Shown: positions 45,026 to 56,078, counted from the first letter of the stretch. The stretch: DNA of 64,000 bases from Trichobilharzia regenti (GCA_944472135.2 OX235270.1:142305632-142369631), one strand, 5' to 3'. Made by a program: numbers and translations. The notes: a model not told the origin generated them from the letters alone.

Positions 45026-45210
45026 CTAACATTGGCCGTCGAGGAAGGTGATGAATTGCTGGGCATACGTAACGCATGTTACAACTATCTCTCTTAATCG
45101 AAGTAACTTCACAACCTCATTGACTGGCCTTTCCTCCTTACCTAGCACTCGACCGAGGCCTAACCTCAATATTAATCACCCTATTACACCACCCACCAGA
45201 TGCTTGCCTG
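45026..45210 (-). mobile_element. LINE-A antisense host copy, right part
   Basis: Continues the antisense copy cut at 44419. Confidence 0.7.
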
Positions 45211-45474
45211 TTCACTGCCATTTCCATAGCAAGTTTCATATTACGTCAGGGTGTAACCAGATGAAAATAGCAGCTACGTTACGGAAAAGAGTAAAGATGA
45301 ATACTTTTCATCGCATTACTTATAATGTGTACATCTTTCATCCACTATTTAAAGATTTAAATGCCATTTCTCTTACTGTTACTATCAACAAGAGTAGAAC
45401 TGTCAGTTTTCCAGTATAACAGAAATCTTATTGAGCCATTCATGAATTATGAAAATGGATTTCTTGTTCTCAGC

Positions 45475-45480
<6 letters not shown>

Positions 45481-45568
<88 letters not shown>
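45481..45568. repeat. (TA)n microsatellite, left block
   Basis: About 88 bp of TA with one TG step. With the block at 45756-45797 it brackets a SINE-E, which therefore inserted into, or carried, a TA tract. Confidence 0.9.
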
Positions 45569-45571
<3 letters not shown>

Positions 45572-45746
45572 TCGGTGGCACAGTGGTTAGGACTCTCGCC
45601 GACCATGAACATGGTCCGGGGTTCGAGCCCACGCCGACGCACACCTGATATCTATGGTCGGTCTGCGAAATTCGGCCTACCGATATCCATGCTGAAAATT
45701 CCCTACTTGTACCAAAAATACGGTGTGGAATCAAGCTGTAATCAAA

Positions 45747-45755
<9 letters not shown>
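45569..45755 (+). mobile_element. SINE-E copy inside a TA tract
   Basis: A clean head: GCGTCGG pairs with CCGACGC (7-bp acceptor-like stem), box A-like TGGCACAGTGG, box B GGTTCGAGCCC. The body ends AATCAAAAATAAA. This is the clearest SINE-E in the window. Confidence 0.9.

Positions 45756-45797
<42 letters not shown>
45756..45797. repeat. (TA)n microsatellite, right block
   Basis: Alternating TA run. Confidence 0.9.
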
Positions 45798-45799
<2 letters not shown>

Positions 45800-45999
45800 A
45801 ATAATGGATCGGATGAAATATCAACTGATATAAAAGAACTGGTTACAGCTGGGTCCTTTAAAATTAGAACAGTATTGTTCCTTTTTAATAATATTGATTC
45901 GAAGGAGAAGACTTCAAAATTGGCTTCAAACTTTTCAAATAAAATACCTGACAGCGACGACGAAGACAGATAAATCAGTATCACATTAGTCAGATTCAG

Positions 46000-46330
46000 T
46001 TCTTTTATACCTTGACAACACTAATGTCGATTCAGTGACTACTTTTCTATGTGGTTCAGAGATTTGGTGAGCGTGTCATTTCCAACAGATTACTGCAGAG
46101 TTTCATCAGTAGATGGCTTCACTCCATGACGTGACCGGCCATAAAAGATTAGTATTAAGGTACTATGACTGACAAAGAACCAACCAAGAAATATGCGTAA
46201 GGAAATGGAGATGAATTAGGCATGCACTGAGGAGACCGTTGAGTGACATCCCGTGTATGGTCAACAGTGGAGTCAACTAAAGGGGAGTGTAAAGAACAGA
46301 GTTAAGTGGGGCTTTATTCCAGTCGCAACC
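46000..46330 (+). mobile_element. RTE-B fragment
   Basis: Decayed C-terminal RT region, with strings like GSETW-type RFGERVISN, then WRWIRHALRRPLSDI-type decayed text. 5'- and 3'-truncated. Confidence 0.55.
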
Positions 46331-46399
46331 CAAGAGTGTACTAATATTAGAGTAATAATGTACATGAGACTTACCATAGTCCACTATATGGATTTTGAC

Positions 46400-46810
46400 C
46401 TAATCACCGAGTTTCAAAACACAATTTATAACAAACCTGCGACAGTCCAAGTCACCACACTGTATGCAGTACATGAAAGTTTACAAAGGAGAGAAATACA
46501 AGAGGTGTAAAAGAACTATAATGAGGTGAAAGGCACGGGAAACACCTGGGTTCATTAGATCTGAGAAATCACAGACAGCGAGTATATCTGTGTCGTTGAA
46601 AACGATTTTGAGCCATATCACCAGTATGGTCTCCAGCCACTGGATATTAGCGTCCCCAAGTCCCTAACCAGGCAGTCTGCACCTCCATACGCAGAGGGTT
46701 CCAACCAATTATTAAAGTATTCATGGCCTAGTGTTAGATTTGGGTTTGACCACTTCTAACCTAATCCCATGTCACCCACCAACAATGCTCGTCGACGAAG
46801 CAACAGATTA
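46400..46810 (-). mobile_element. LINE-A 3' fragment
   Basis: Antisense 3' UTR and C-terminal coding end (GTTGAAAACGATTTTGAGCC; GCAGTCTGCACCTCC). Confidence 0.7.
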
Positions 46811-47390
46811 CAAATCTATCCACTAACGATAATCGTAAGTCAACAACAAGCAACTTAGGAATAACTTATCGCCTTTATTTTAATGAATATCATAAACCCA
46901 ATGACCAAATTTTTTCAAACTGTTAGTAGTGAACTTGCTTTGGACATAGATAACTAATCACCTGTATATTTAACCCTTAAAAAAAACACTCACCTCAGTT
47001 ACACATCTTCCTTATCATGCCTGAAGTTTGGTTTCGTTTGATATCTCTCACGTTGTATTCATCAATAACGCTTTTATTAACTTAATTTTTGATCTAAGGT
47101 TTTATGGCTTACAATATTGTTACCATTACATGACCTGTAATCACAAGTTTTTTGTGCTGACCTTTATATCTTTTGAGTGTTCTTAGCTAAGCCTTGTTGA
47201 TACAACTATTTTTCATATTCCAAACACTTATAGGATGTTCAAAAATAACGATAGTGGTAATAACAATGATTATAGTGATGGAAACTATAGTAACAATAAT
47301 AATAATAATATCGGGAAAACAGACTTAAGCGACCTAAACTGTAGTAGAACTGATTGTCAATTCAAGATATCGAGCATCAGATTGATATTC
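46811..47390. other. Unassigned DNA
   Basis: AT-rich; a short (AAT)n run near 47300. Confidence 0.4.
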
Positions 47391-47490
47391 AAATGTTGAT
47401 TTCCGTGCTGATGAGGAGTCCTGAGCTAGGACGAAACAGCTGCCCAGTACTCCCACGTTCTCTAATCAATCACAGCTCATGATGAAACCA
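47391..47490 (+). mobile_element. SINE-C ribozyme fragment
   Basis: Hammerhead at 47405-47450: stem I GTGCTG/CAGTAC, core ATGAGGA (C3 to A), stem II GTCC/GGAC, GAA intact, helix III ACAGCTGC. No head remains. Confidence 0.75.
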
Positions 47491-48540
47491 TTGTGAGATT
47501 TATAAGTTAAATTTGTACACCGAAAGTGGAAGCTCTTACGAGAATTTATAGTCAGATATCTTAGTAAACTAATTAAACTCTATGTAGTTGTAATATTCAT
47601 ATCATTGTTATGACCAAAAATTCTATTCTTTGCTATCCAGAGTTTAGAAACCTAAACTGAAGCAAACAATCAGTTAACCGTGATACAGTTTTAACTCTGG
47701 AATGTTTCAATCTGTTTCAAACAAAGAGTTTACCGACATTTACCCGCATTGTTCATTAGATGACTTGAGAAACGACAGAAACGCATCCAAAATTAGAGAT
47801 AAAACTCAATTAGTCCGAACACAGTTTTAACGTACCAGACGCGATAGGCCCAGTTACCTAGGGTTGAGGTAGACGGAGCAAGGTTTGAACTAGAGATCAA
47901 CTGGTTGGAAGCTACATCTCCACAATGAAGACTTAGTGCTTAGCTTTCACAAAAAACCTACATAATTATTTCATTCTGATATACTTGTGACTATCCTGTC
48001 CCAGCATGAATGAGATAATACGCGAACACATAAGTGGGCAATCAATTCAGGATAGTAGGGAGGGGGTACACTAAAATTTATCCACATAAACGACCTGGTA
48101 CAGCCAAGGTTGGGTAGACTTCGGTCTACCTCTCTATCGAAACGCTATCATCCAATCCCTTCACGCTGTGTGTAGTAAGTGTCCCTCATAAAAGTGAAAG
48201 GGCGAATGCGAACACCTGACGCTTACAGTTGAACTGGTGGACATGCAGATATATCTAGAGGAGCTGCAAATCCCTGATTCTAAACCTATGATGTACACGG
48301 GCCACAGAAAACGAAAGAATCGAATGGCTTGTGGACCAGTTTTGATCACCAATAACCATGGGAATGTAACTCCCGACGCTACTCCGTCTTGTGGGTCAAA
48401 CAACCATCTGCTTCGATCTGGATGTTCAGGCAGTATCCAAGCCATCACACAAACTATGGATTTTTGCACAACGCATCTCTTGGTGTCCACAATGTACTGA
48501 TTTGGTGTTTTAATTATATGCATATATATATACCCTCATT
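47491..48540. other. Unassigned DNA
   Basis: Overlapping open frames on both strands around 48161-48523 have no recognisable domain, so I do not call a gene. Confidence 0.4.
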
Positions 48541-49730
48541 CTTTGTGATAATGGTTCTGATAGGAGTACAATAATTACTGGATTCAATGAAGTACATTCG
48601 GCTATGAAATTCACATGCGAAGAGGAATCCCAAGACAGAATCGCCTTCCTGGATGTCCTACTTACAAGAAAACCAGATGGTAGCATAAAAAGAAATTTAA
48701 ATAGAAAAAGCACTTGGACAGGACAATATACACATTTTCACAGCTTCGTTCCTATCAAGTATAAAAGAAATTTAGTGAAGACCCTCAGCCACAGAGTTAG
48801 ACCTATATGCTCAGAAGAAGTAATTGAAGATGAATTAAGCATTGTATATGATACTTTGATCGAAAATAGCTATCCGAACAAATTGGTCAAAAAACACATG
48901 ACAAAGAAAGAGGAAAAGGAATACTCACTATCTGTAAACAAGAAGCCACTTTATATACGACTACAATTCAAGGGTGATATACCAAGCGGGATAATTACGA
49001 GGAAAATAAAAAAAATCAGTTCAAAGAACTTTTAATGCTGGCGAATTACACGTATTATTCTCTACACGACCGATGGTGCTACTCCGACTGAAAGATGAAG
49101 TACCTAGACTAGCTAGCCACTTCAAATTGTATCTACCAATTCAACTGCGCTTGTGGAGCGAGTTGTATTGGCCGTTCCTCTAGGGACTTGGTTTTTCGTG
49201 GTCGCTCGAGAACATCTCCCTGTATGGCTAAGTAAAGGTATAGTTAAAGCCATTAACAGTTCGATATTGGACCATGTGGTGCAAACCGACCGGCCACAAA
49301 GCCATCCAGCGTTGAAGAATCCTTCTATATCATCTACCTGGTGACTAATAAATTGCCAAAATCATCGAAGCACCGCATGCTCCAAACATCAGAGGCTATC
49401 GCAATTCGCCTCAAACAACCACTGCTCTGAGTTCAAAAGAAACACTTCCAGCCCCTACTACTGCCCTGACCGGCCTTCAGTAGAAACTATGAATTCATGA
49501 ATTTGTAATATTATCTTTCCTAATTTTTCTGACATTCAGCTCATTTTATGTTAATGCTACTGAGCTGTAATCTATCAATATTACTGATTCGATTTTATTT
49601 GTTCATAACACTAATTCATTCATTCATTCATTCACTATAATGTATATATAACTGTAGAGCCTGATGATAAAGTTATCGAAAAGAGTACTCTTTGTTCAGT
49701 ATCCATTCTTTTGAAAATTTTAATGTGCAT
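48541..49730 (+). pseudogene. PLE4: post-RT region, GIY-YIG remnant and 3' end
   Basis: A 143-codon open frame (48604-49035) covers the region after the RT catalytic motif: FLDVLLTRKPDGSIKRNLN, TWTGQYTHFHSFVPIKYKRN, then the linker KKPLYIRLQFKGD. The GIY-YIG part (49120-49480) is in several frames with stops. The non-coding 3' end includes the hammerhead candidate at 49657-49697. It lacks RT motifs, so it is dead. Confidence 0.8.
49657..49697 (+). ncRNA. Hammerhead candidate in PLE4 3' end
   Basis: GAGC, CTGATGA (49661-49667), a hairpin from TAAAGTTATC, GAA (49678-49680), then the 12-nt palindrome AAGAGTACTCTT as helix III, T, and GTTC pairing with GAGC (one G-U). Core bases are intact, but two extra bases (TC) sit between stem II and GAA. 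A degenerate copy lies at 31700-31735. Confidence 0.55.
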
Positions 49731-49740
49731 TTTTAATCAG

Positions 49741-49742
<2 letters not shown>

Positions 49743-49782
<40 letters not shown>
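49743..49782. repeat. (TA)n microsatellite
   Basis: Alternating TA run directly after the PLE4 3' end. Confidence 0.9.
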
Positions 49783-49784
<2 letters not shown>

Positions 49785-50555
49785 AATGAAAATAATTTTA
49801 AATATAAATATAGGGGGTTGTCAAATCTATAACACCAAACAACCTCTTTCACAACAGACTTTATTACTAAGTAACATCAGATAGAGATCAGCATTGAGAG
49901 TAAAGGGACGCCTAACAGATGTTTGGTTGCACCCAGGGTTTCCTCGACGATGCACTCTCTTTCTCTTTCGTATGACCCTATTCATTATCAACAGAACCAT
50001 GAGTTTTTTGGGTAACCAGTGAGTACGGTTATTGTTCAGCTAATGTCAGGCTTGAGTATGCTTTTTTCAGATGGTAAACGATACAAGTCACAACTTTTTT
50101 TAAATACAAGGTGAATTCTAAATTGCTGTTATTAACTAACAGCTGAGTGCAAAAAAAACCAAAAAAAAACTAAACGTACAAATCTAATGATATCACCTAA
50201 AACTGAATGACCTTATATGGTAAAAATATAGTCCATATCACATCAGTGTAATACACACTGACTGAAAAAGTTTGCATAAATAAATAGGTCACAGTATCAT
50301 CTAACACAGGTCAACATTTGTGGTACCAGAACACAGTTAAGCAAAAAAAAATCATTTTAAATAATACATACACACACTACACCAGAATAAATTAGACAGT
50401 TCACGTAGAAATTAAGCTTTTGTTGTTCAGATAGGCAAAAGCCTACAACAGAAAAGCAATTCGAGAAAAAGAGAATGCGACAGCTTATATCGATATCGAT
50501 AGAGAGAGAGAGAGAGAGAGAAGTGTTCATCCTCACATTAGCGTGCACACACACA
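49783..50555. other. Unassigned DNA
   Basis: A (GA)n run at about 50499-50521 and (AC)n at about 50549. No gene recognised. Confidence 0.4.
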
Positions 50556-51060
50556 CACAACCACACAATACGGTAGGAGAGGGTGAAAATTCTAAGAATA
50601 TAAGAGGAGAGTTTGATTACTGAATCTTTGTTCGTAGAATCTACACCCAACAAGTGCAATAGGAATGACTCATTAATTACACCGGAAATATGGAAAATAC
50701 TACGAGTTTGCCTTGTAACCGGAAAGTCCTGGGTTCGAACCCTGTTGGTGCGTGCATACTGCCGATGATTGCCAAACTAGGATGAAACAGCTGGCTGTCC
50801 AGTAGTCCAGTACTAGTTTTCAATGGTTCTCTAACTGATATCATTCCGTGATCAACTCGTGAAAATACTTCTACCAATCAAGTCAAGTGATGAAGTTGAA
50901 AAGTTGTTTAAGCAACTTGATATAATAATGAGCAATGATAAATTGTTCTGGAAACGTCATCAGTAAATATTAATGTATAACACCAGTGTGAGACTTTATC
51001 AAAGTGAATTTCACCCACAATTCAATTATACTCTACTACAGTGCATAAGTTCTATTCTTA
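50556..51060 (+). mobile_element. PLE 3' end holding a SINE-C
   Basis: Matches the ends at 17150-17790 and 27110-27460, split by the SINE-C at about 50700-50868 with GAAAATACT repeated at both edges. Non-coding. Confidence 0.75.
50700..50868 (+). mobile_element. SINE-C, 5'-truncated, with extended helix III
   Basis: Starts inside the tRNA-like head (box B GGTTCGAACCC retained). Hammerhead at 50756-50806: ATACTG, core CCGATGA (U4 to C), GAA intact. Helix III reads ACAGCTGGCTGT, a true hairpin, where other copies have the palindrome ACAGCTGT. Confidence 0.8.
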
Positions 51061-51111
51061 TATCAACCATCCATTAGATATCCTGAGGATTTTGTTAGGT
51101 TTAAAGGAAAA

Positions 51112-51114
<3 letters not shown>

Positions 51115-51164
<50 letters not shown>
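51115..51164. repeat. (TA)n microsatellite
   Basis: Long alternating TA run. Confidence 0.9.
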
Positions 51165-51167
<3 letters not shown>

Positions 51168-51194
51168 CGAAATATTAAAACAAGATTAGAATTA

Positions 51195-51935
51195 TAGGAA
51201 GTTTATTCTACAAGCATAGGCGTCTGTACTGCTCAGCAGTCTGTTCCGTCCTCCTTTATGGCTGGCTGTGGGTGATGCATGGCCATTGAGGGTGGAAGAC
51301 ATGAAAAGCCTGACTAGCTATCTTTGATCATAGGTGGCTGCGTTATATCTCCCGTGTGAAGTGGTATACTTGGGTAATTAATATTGAAGTTAGGCGTTGA
51401 ATGCTAGGTCAGGTGGGAAGGTCAGTCGATGAGGTTGTGCAGTTACGTCGATTAAGAGAGATGGTTGGGACAGGTGTTACGTATGCCTAGCCACCCATCG
51501 CCTTCCTCGATGGGCAATGTTAGCTGACATAGGATGGGTCAGGTTGGAAAAAACTAGCTAGAGGCGGTCAAACAAAAACGTGGTACTAGTCAATGAAGTC
51601 CACAACAGTTAGTTTAAACTAGCCAGATACGTAGGGAAGTGTAGACTGCCTGTGTACCTGGTTGGTGTCCTTCGGATAGTAAGAATCAATAGAGACAATT
51701 GTTGAGACGTCTCGAAATCGTTCTCAATCGCTATCACAGATGCACTCACTCCTTGTGACTTATAATTTCCAATGAAACTATATTGTTCTTCGTTATTACT
51801 ATTACTTTTGTCTCATATCCCTGTTTACTGTCGATATTTTGCATTTCTTCTACTTCCTCTTGCTTTGTGTGCTACATGGAGTGCGGCAAGTTGAACTGCT
51901 ATGTTCAATGCTGAAAACAGACAGCACATACCAAG
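51195..51935 (+). mobile_element. LINE-A 3' fragment
   Basis: C-terminal coding part with many small duplications and shifts, for example the CTGACTAGCTATC-type stretch, then the 3' UTR. It is tail-to-tail with the antisense copy that follows. Confidence 0.8.
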
Positions 51936-51984
51936 GTGTCAGAAATGTAGTCCAATAATTGAAATCTCTTTAAAGTGTATCATC

Positions 51985-52655
51985 TGACTGACTGGTTTCA
52001 ACTTACAACTCTTCACAGGAGTGCACCAGCTCAGCTTTCAACCCCTCCATGAAGCACACAAAGGAACACAAAACAGACAAAATAGGTAGAAAATAAGAAT
52101 AAGTAGAAACGTGATGGAGAGGGAGTAGTAACATGGAAAAAAATGACGGTTTAGTGGACATGAAAGATCGCAAAGGCTGAATGCATCTGAGCCAGACATT
52201 GGTTCTTACTATTCTGAGGATACCAACCAGGTAGTCCACATCTCTCCACGTGGCTGGCTTAAACTAAATGTTGTGGATCTGATTGACTGATGAAGCCATT
52301 TTTTGGTTTGACCACCACTGGCTCTTTTCCAATCGAATCCATCCTATGTCAGCTAACATTATCCATTAAGGAAGGCGAGGCATACATAACACATGTTACA
52401 ACTATCTCAATCGACATAACTTCAAAACCTAGTCGATTGATTTCCATTCCTTACCTAGCACTCAACTGAGGTTTAACCTCAATATTAATTACCCAAGTAG
52501 ACCACTTCACGAGGGAGATAAGACGCAGGCACCTATTTTCAAAGACAGCTAGCCTTCGCAAATCTTCCACTTTTAATGGCCACGTCTCATAGCCATAAAG
52601 GAGGTCAAAGCAAACTGCTGAGCAGTACACACGCCCTTTGGTAGAAATGTGGGGG
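51985..52655 (-). mobile_element. LINE-A 3' fragment
   Basis: Antisense 3' UTR and C-terminal coding region. The minus frame 52687-52451 reads [20 protein letters not shown] and WPLKVEDLRRLAVFENRCL, the region after the RT. Broken. Confidence 0.8.
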
Positions 52656-52900
52656 GGGCGGGAGGGAATAGTAGCATGGGAAAACATGACGGTTTAATGG
52701 ATATGGAAGATCACAAAGAGGGAGTCAGTCACTGAAAGCGATTGACTGCAGATAGTGATGTTTAGCATCCGAAAAACCCCAAAGCAGGGAGTCTACACCA
52801 CCCTGTGTGGCTGGAGCAAACTAACTGTCAAAGATTTCATGGGGTTTTTTTTAAAGTTTTGGTTTGACCGCTACTAGCAGCTCTTTTCCAACCTGACCAC
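52656..52900 (-). mobile_element. LINE-A 3' fragment, second copy
   Basis: Another antisense copy of the end region (GGGAGTCTACACCACCC; GACTGCAGATAGTG). Adjacent to the previous fragment. Confidence 0.65.
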
Positions 52901-53042
52901 CGTATATCACCTTACAAGTAGATCGCCACTAATGAACAACACCACCATAAAATTCTCGTGTGAAATGAAAACTGAGAATTAACAAAGAATTCACTTTAAT
53001 CTATCTGGCTACGATGTTATGAATAAACTGTTATAACAAAAA

Positions 53043-53110
53043 CGGAATGTGGCGACTTGAACTTCCGCACATTTGTGCAAAGTTCTATGTCGAAAACAGA
53101 CAGACAGACA
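53043..53110 (+). mobile_element. 68-bp LINE-A insertion beside an exon
   Basis: Only the last 68 bp of LINE-A (GGAATGTGGCGACTTGAAC to CAGACAGACA) lie between copies of GTTATAACAAAAA (53030-53042 and 53111-53123). This is an extremely short but complete target-primed insertion product. It ends 33 bp from the hydrolase splice donor. Confidence 0.95.
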
Positions 53111-53148
53111 GTTATAACAAAAAATATGTGTATATTACAGGTGCTTAC

Positions 53149-53335
53149 TTTTACATCCACATAGGAATTAGGACGAAGAGCACGAGTTTTATGTCCAGAT
53201 GACATATCCATCCATGATCGAGAACCATAAATGAAAGTGACAGGAAGAGAAGCATCGAGTTGAGCAATTCTATCTAACATGGGTCGTTGAGGCCATCCAA
53301 CAGAACTACACAATGATTTAAATCCCGCTTCTCCA
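53149..53335 (-). CDS. ABHD4/ABHD5-like hydrolase, penultimate exon
   Basis: Minus-strand internal exon of 187 nt: acceptor TTTACTGTAG before T|GGA (split serine codon), donor AAA|GTAAGC. It encodes SGEAGFKSLCSSVGWPQRPM, then LDRIAQLDASLPVTFIYGSR, then SWMDMSSGHKTRALRPNSYV. This matches the ABHD4/ABHD5 stretch that runs from 'SGE' and 'GWxxRPMLxRI' to 'GARSxxDxxSG' and 'LRPHSYV'. The Asp in WMD lies at the catalytic-acid position. The exon is followed in phase by the His-bearing last exon at 30761. The serine-nucleophile exon is not recognised in the window. No frameshift or stop is present. Confidence 0.9.
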
Positions 53336-53464
53336 CTACAGTAAATAATAATAATAATAATAGAAATAATAAATAATAGCAGCAATAAAATTCTTTATTA
53401 TCTAATGAATTAGAAATCTTGCTAGACAGTAACCTCCGGGTTCGTGAAAATTTGTATAATATAA

Positions 53465-53685
53465 ACTGACTGACTAACTGATTTCAGTATAAAACTTTGC
53501 ACCAGTTCGACTTGCCACACTCCTTCCATTTAGCATAGAAAGCAAGAGAGGAGAGTAAACAGAGATTCAAAAGAGAGAGAGAGAGAGATAATAGACAGAA
53601 GTGTGAGTGGGGGTGGGGGGAAGGGGGGGAAAGAACAGTAATATGGAGGAACACTAGAATTTTTATTGGATATTATAAGTCACAA
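53465..53685 (-). mobile_element. LINE-A 3' fragment, host of RTE-B
   Basis: Antisense LINE-A end (CTTTGCACCAGTTCGAC). It resumes at 54263-54440 after the RTE-B insertion. Confidence 0.75.
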
Positions 53686-54251
53686 CCAATCTGGAAATCT
53701 TCGTCACTCAGCCAGCATCAACAACAAAATTCGCTCGGATTTTCAATACAAACGTCAAGTCAGTCAGTTCTTCTATATGGATCAGAAACTTGGCGGGAGG
53801 GTCACAAAGAATATTTCCAACAGCCTGTTGCAGACCTTTATCAGCCAACAACTGTCTTCGCTGGCTCTATACTGAAGATCAGATGGCCGGGCCGGGCCGG
53901 AAAGAATCACCAACAAGAAACTATGGCTGTGAACAAACAAAACAAGAACCAATAACCAACCAATAAATATGCAGGAGAAAGTGGATTGAGATGGATTGGA
54001 CACTCGCTGAGGAGGCCACCGCTGAGTGACATCGCGGGCGTCAAGCCATCGCTCGAGTGGAACCAGGCCGAAAGGGAAGCGGCGAGTGGGATGTCAGTGC
54101 AAGGGTGACATGTAGGAGATCGTGTGAAGAGGAGTTGAAACAGTATGGACTAACATGGATGCAGGTGAAAAGTACAGCAGAAGGAAGACAGAAGGAAGTG
54201 GAGACGTGCAGTTGAAGACGTATGTTCCACTAGGAACCCAAGGGAATAATA
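53686..54251 (+). mobile_element. RTE-B, 5'-truncated insertion (566 bp)
   Basis: The target duplication ATAAGTCACAA lies at 53675-53685 and 54252-54262. It encodes broken C-terminal RT strings (SDFQYKRQVSQFFYMDQKL, then QTFISQQL; ICRRKW; WRR/CRRSCEEELKQYGLTWM). It ends TATGTTCCACTAGGAACCC and (AAT)n, which defines the RTE-B 3' end. Confidence 0.9.
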
Positions 54252-54262
54252 ATAAGTCACAA

Positions 54263-54440
54263 AGAGTGAGTGCATCTGCACCAGCCACTGAGAACGAGGA
54301 TTTCGAGTCATATCACCAGTTATCTCCAGCCATTTTTACCATTCCGAGCCCCCCCACCACCACCACCACACCCAACCAGGAAATCTACACCTCTCAAATA
54401 GTTTCTGTATTGAACTGCTCTTATATGAACAGATTCTTAT
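54263..54440 (-). mobile_element. LINE-A 3' fragment, continuation
   Basis: Second half of the host copy split by RTE-B. Confidence 0.65.
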
Positions 54441-55084
54441 CTGAGGTTAACAACTAGTGCTCCCCCCCCTAAAAGGTCATAAACTGAATCCACCTAAATA
54501 TATCGTATTGTTGATTTTAGTTTCAGGTGTGAAAAGTACTTGCGTGAACTGATTCAGCCCCATGGTTCCTGTAATACTGACGGCACTGTAATACGAAGTA
54601 TATCAAATGTCACCTGTATTGGCGTCAGTTTCTGTTCAAATCTCTTTTGCTCGTCTAACATCCTGCTGATTTCTAAGAAGATTTCTCGTTGAGAGTCTCT
54701 GACATCATAACTCAACCTCTTCTCTTCCAATTTATTAATTCGTGTATTATTCGCATTCCTATCTATTGCTCCAAAACACTTATTCCTCTCTGGACTTCTT
54801 AAAAAGACTATATCATATAACGTAATTCATGCTTTTACAGCTACCAAATATATAAAGGAATTCTACCATACCACCATATTTAGCACGGGTTTTGTGTGAA
54901 GCTGTCAGATGTCAGAAAGAACTTGTAAACTTTATAAACCAGAAAAGTATAAGCAAAGGTTATCATTACATGTATTATCTGTGATATTATCTATTTATAA
55001 TTCATTATATTCCCGCCAACCTTTAGTTTTTTGCGAGTGTAGTACTATTGCTTGTATAATTTTAATGCATCTACATATTTATAA
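54441..55084. other. Unassigned DNA
   Basis: Nothing supported. Confidence 0.4.
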
Positions 55085-55560
55085 AAAGATATTAATTGTT
55101 GCAATCTGATTCCCAGACATTATCTAACATCCTAGTTAACTCAAGCGAGAGTTCATTACTGTTCTCCACAAGCGTCTCTGGAGTCATTCCATCAGGTTGG
55201 GTTGCTGCCCCTCGTTTCATATTAGAAACGGCTTTTGCAGCTTCACTTACAGTTGAAGGACTGATGTTAACATCTCACATAGGTAGATGCTGGATACTGG
55301 GCAAATAGGCATAGCTGTAGACCACCAGTTAAATAGCCCTTCAGAATGCCCCCTCCAACGTTTTACTCGTTTATCCTAGGATGTAATTAAGACGCTGTTT
55401 TTCTCGAAGGTTGTTTCGTTTATCATTCATCCTTTACAACCTGGTTTCTTTGTCAAAGATTCTAACAGACTTCGCTTTTCATAAGCAAAGTGATATTTGA
55501 TGGAGAGCTCTTCCATTCTCAATGAGCTGTTCACATACTATTTGTTGTAAAGTCTCAATT
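55085..55560 (-). mobile_element. Diverged LINE-A RT fragment
   Basis: Minus-strand strings resembling the start of the RT domain (PDGMTPETL; VSNMKRGAATQ) and the preceding linker (KRVKRW). Heavily decayed. Confidence 0.6.
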
Positions 55561-55837
55561 TCCAAAAACATTATCTGCTACAACTTTTCTGAATGAGTAC
55601 GTTTAAAAGAAATAGATAATCTCCGGTATGTGGCTTCAGCCTAAATGAAGTAATGTAGGTCTGCTTAATACTTTCGAAGTGTTACTACCAGAATAGGTAA
55701 TTTTGTCATTTTTGAATAAAGCAAGAACAAAAGTGGTTTGTGCGGAATAATACGGTTGCATCACTGTTTATTTCGTCGACTTCTCATCAGCACTGCGTAC
55801 AGCGTAAAGTATATACTAGGTTTATGTAAAGAACAGT
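55561..55837. other. Unassigned DNA
   Basis: Nothing supported. Confidence 0.35.
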
Positions 55838-56078
55838 GCGTCGGTGGCACAGAGGTAGAATGCTCGCCAACCACGCCTCATGTGGTTCGGGGTTCGATCC
55901 CCAGCCACCGACGCACTCCTTTACCTCGCTTAGCCAGGAATAAGACTGGTAAAGAGGAAAGGTCGGGAATGAGACCAGTAACCCCATCACGTAAACAATA
56001 AACACCACTGCTACAGAAACTTCAGGCCTCTAGCTTGAAGAGCCCTATGTCCCACTGGGAGCGTAAAGGAATAAAAAG
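55838..56078 (+). mobile_element. SINE-B copy, complete
   Basis: Head GCGTCGGTGGCACAGAGG, box B GGTTCGATCCCC, acceptor-like closure CACCGACGC, body and tail (GCCCTATGTCCCACTGGGAG, then an A-rich end). The best full SINE-B example besides 36829. Confidence 0.9.

Larger units (their letters stand above)
30762..53148 (-). other. 22.4-kb intron of the hydrolase gene
   Basis: Bounded on the minus strand by donor GTAAGC (53148-53143) and acceptor TTTAG (ending at 30762). It contains SINE-B, SINE-C, SINE-E, RTE-B, LINE-A, PLE and Sm-alpha-like copies in both orientations. Both exons remain open, so splicing across it is presumably tolerated. Confidence 0.8.

Noticed and set aside
45569..45640. Possible true tRNA genes (also 26085-26155 and 55838-55912)
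   Set aside because: Box A, box B and an acceptor-like stem are present, but the anticodon arms are irregular and each is joined to a SINE body that recurs across the window.
45403..45984. Open frames rich in YIYIYI on both strands
   Set aside because: They are translations of (TA)n microsatellites, not proteins.
48161..48523. Overlapping frames of 87 and 120 codons on opposite strands
   Set aside because: No recognisable motif. The region precedes a PLE fragment and may be decayed repeat.
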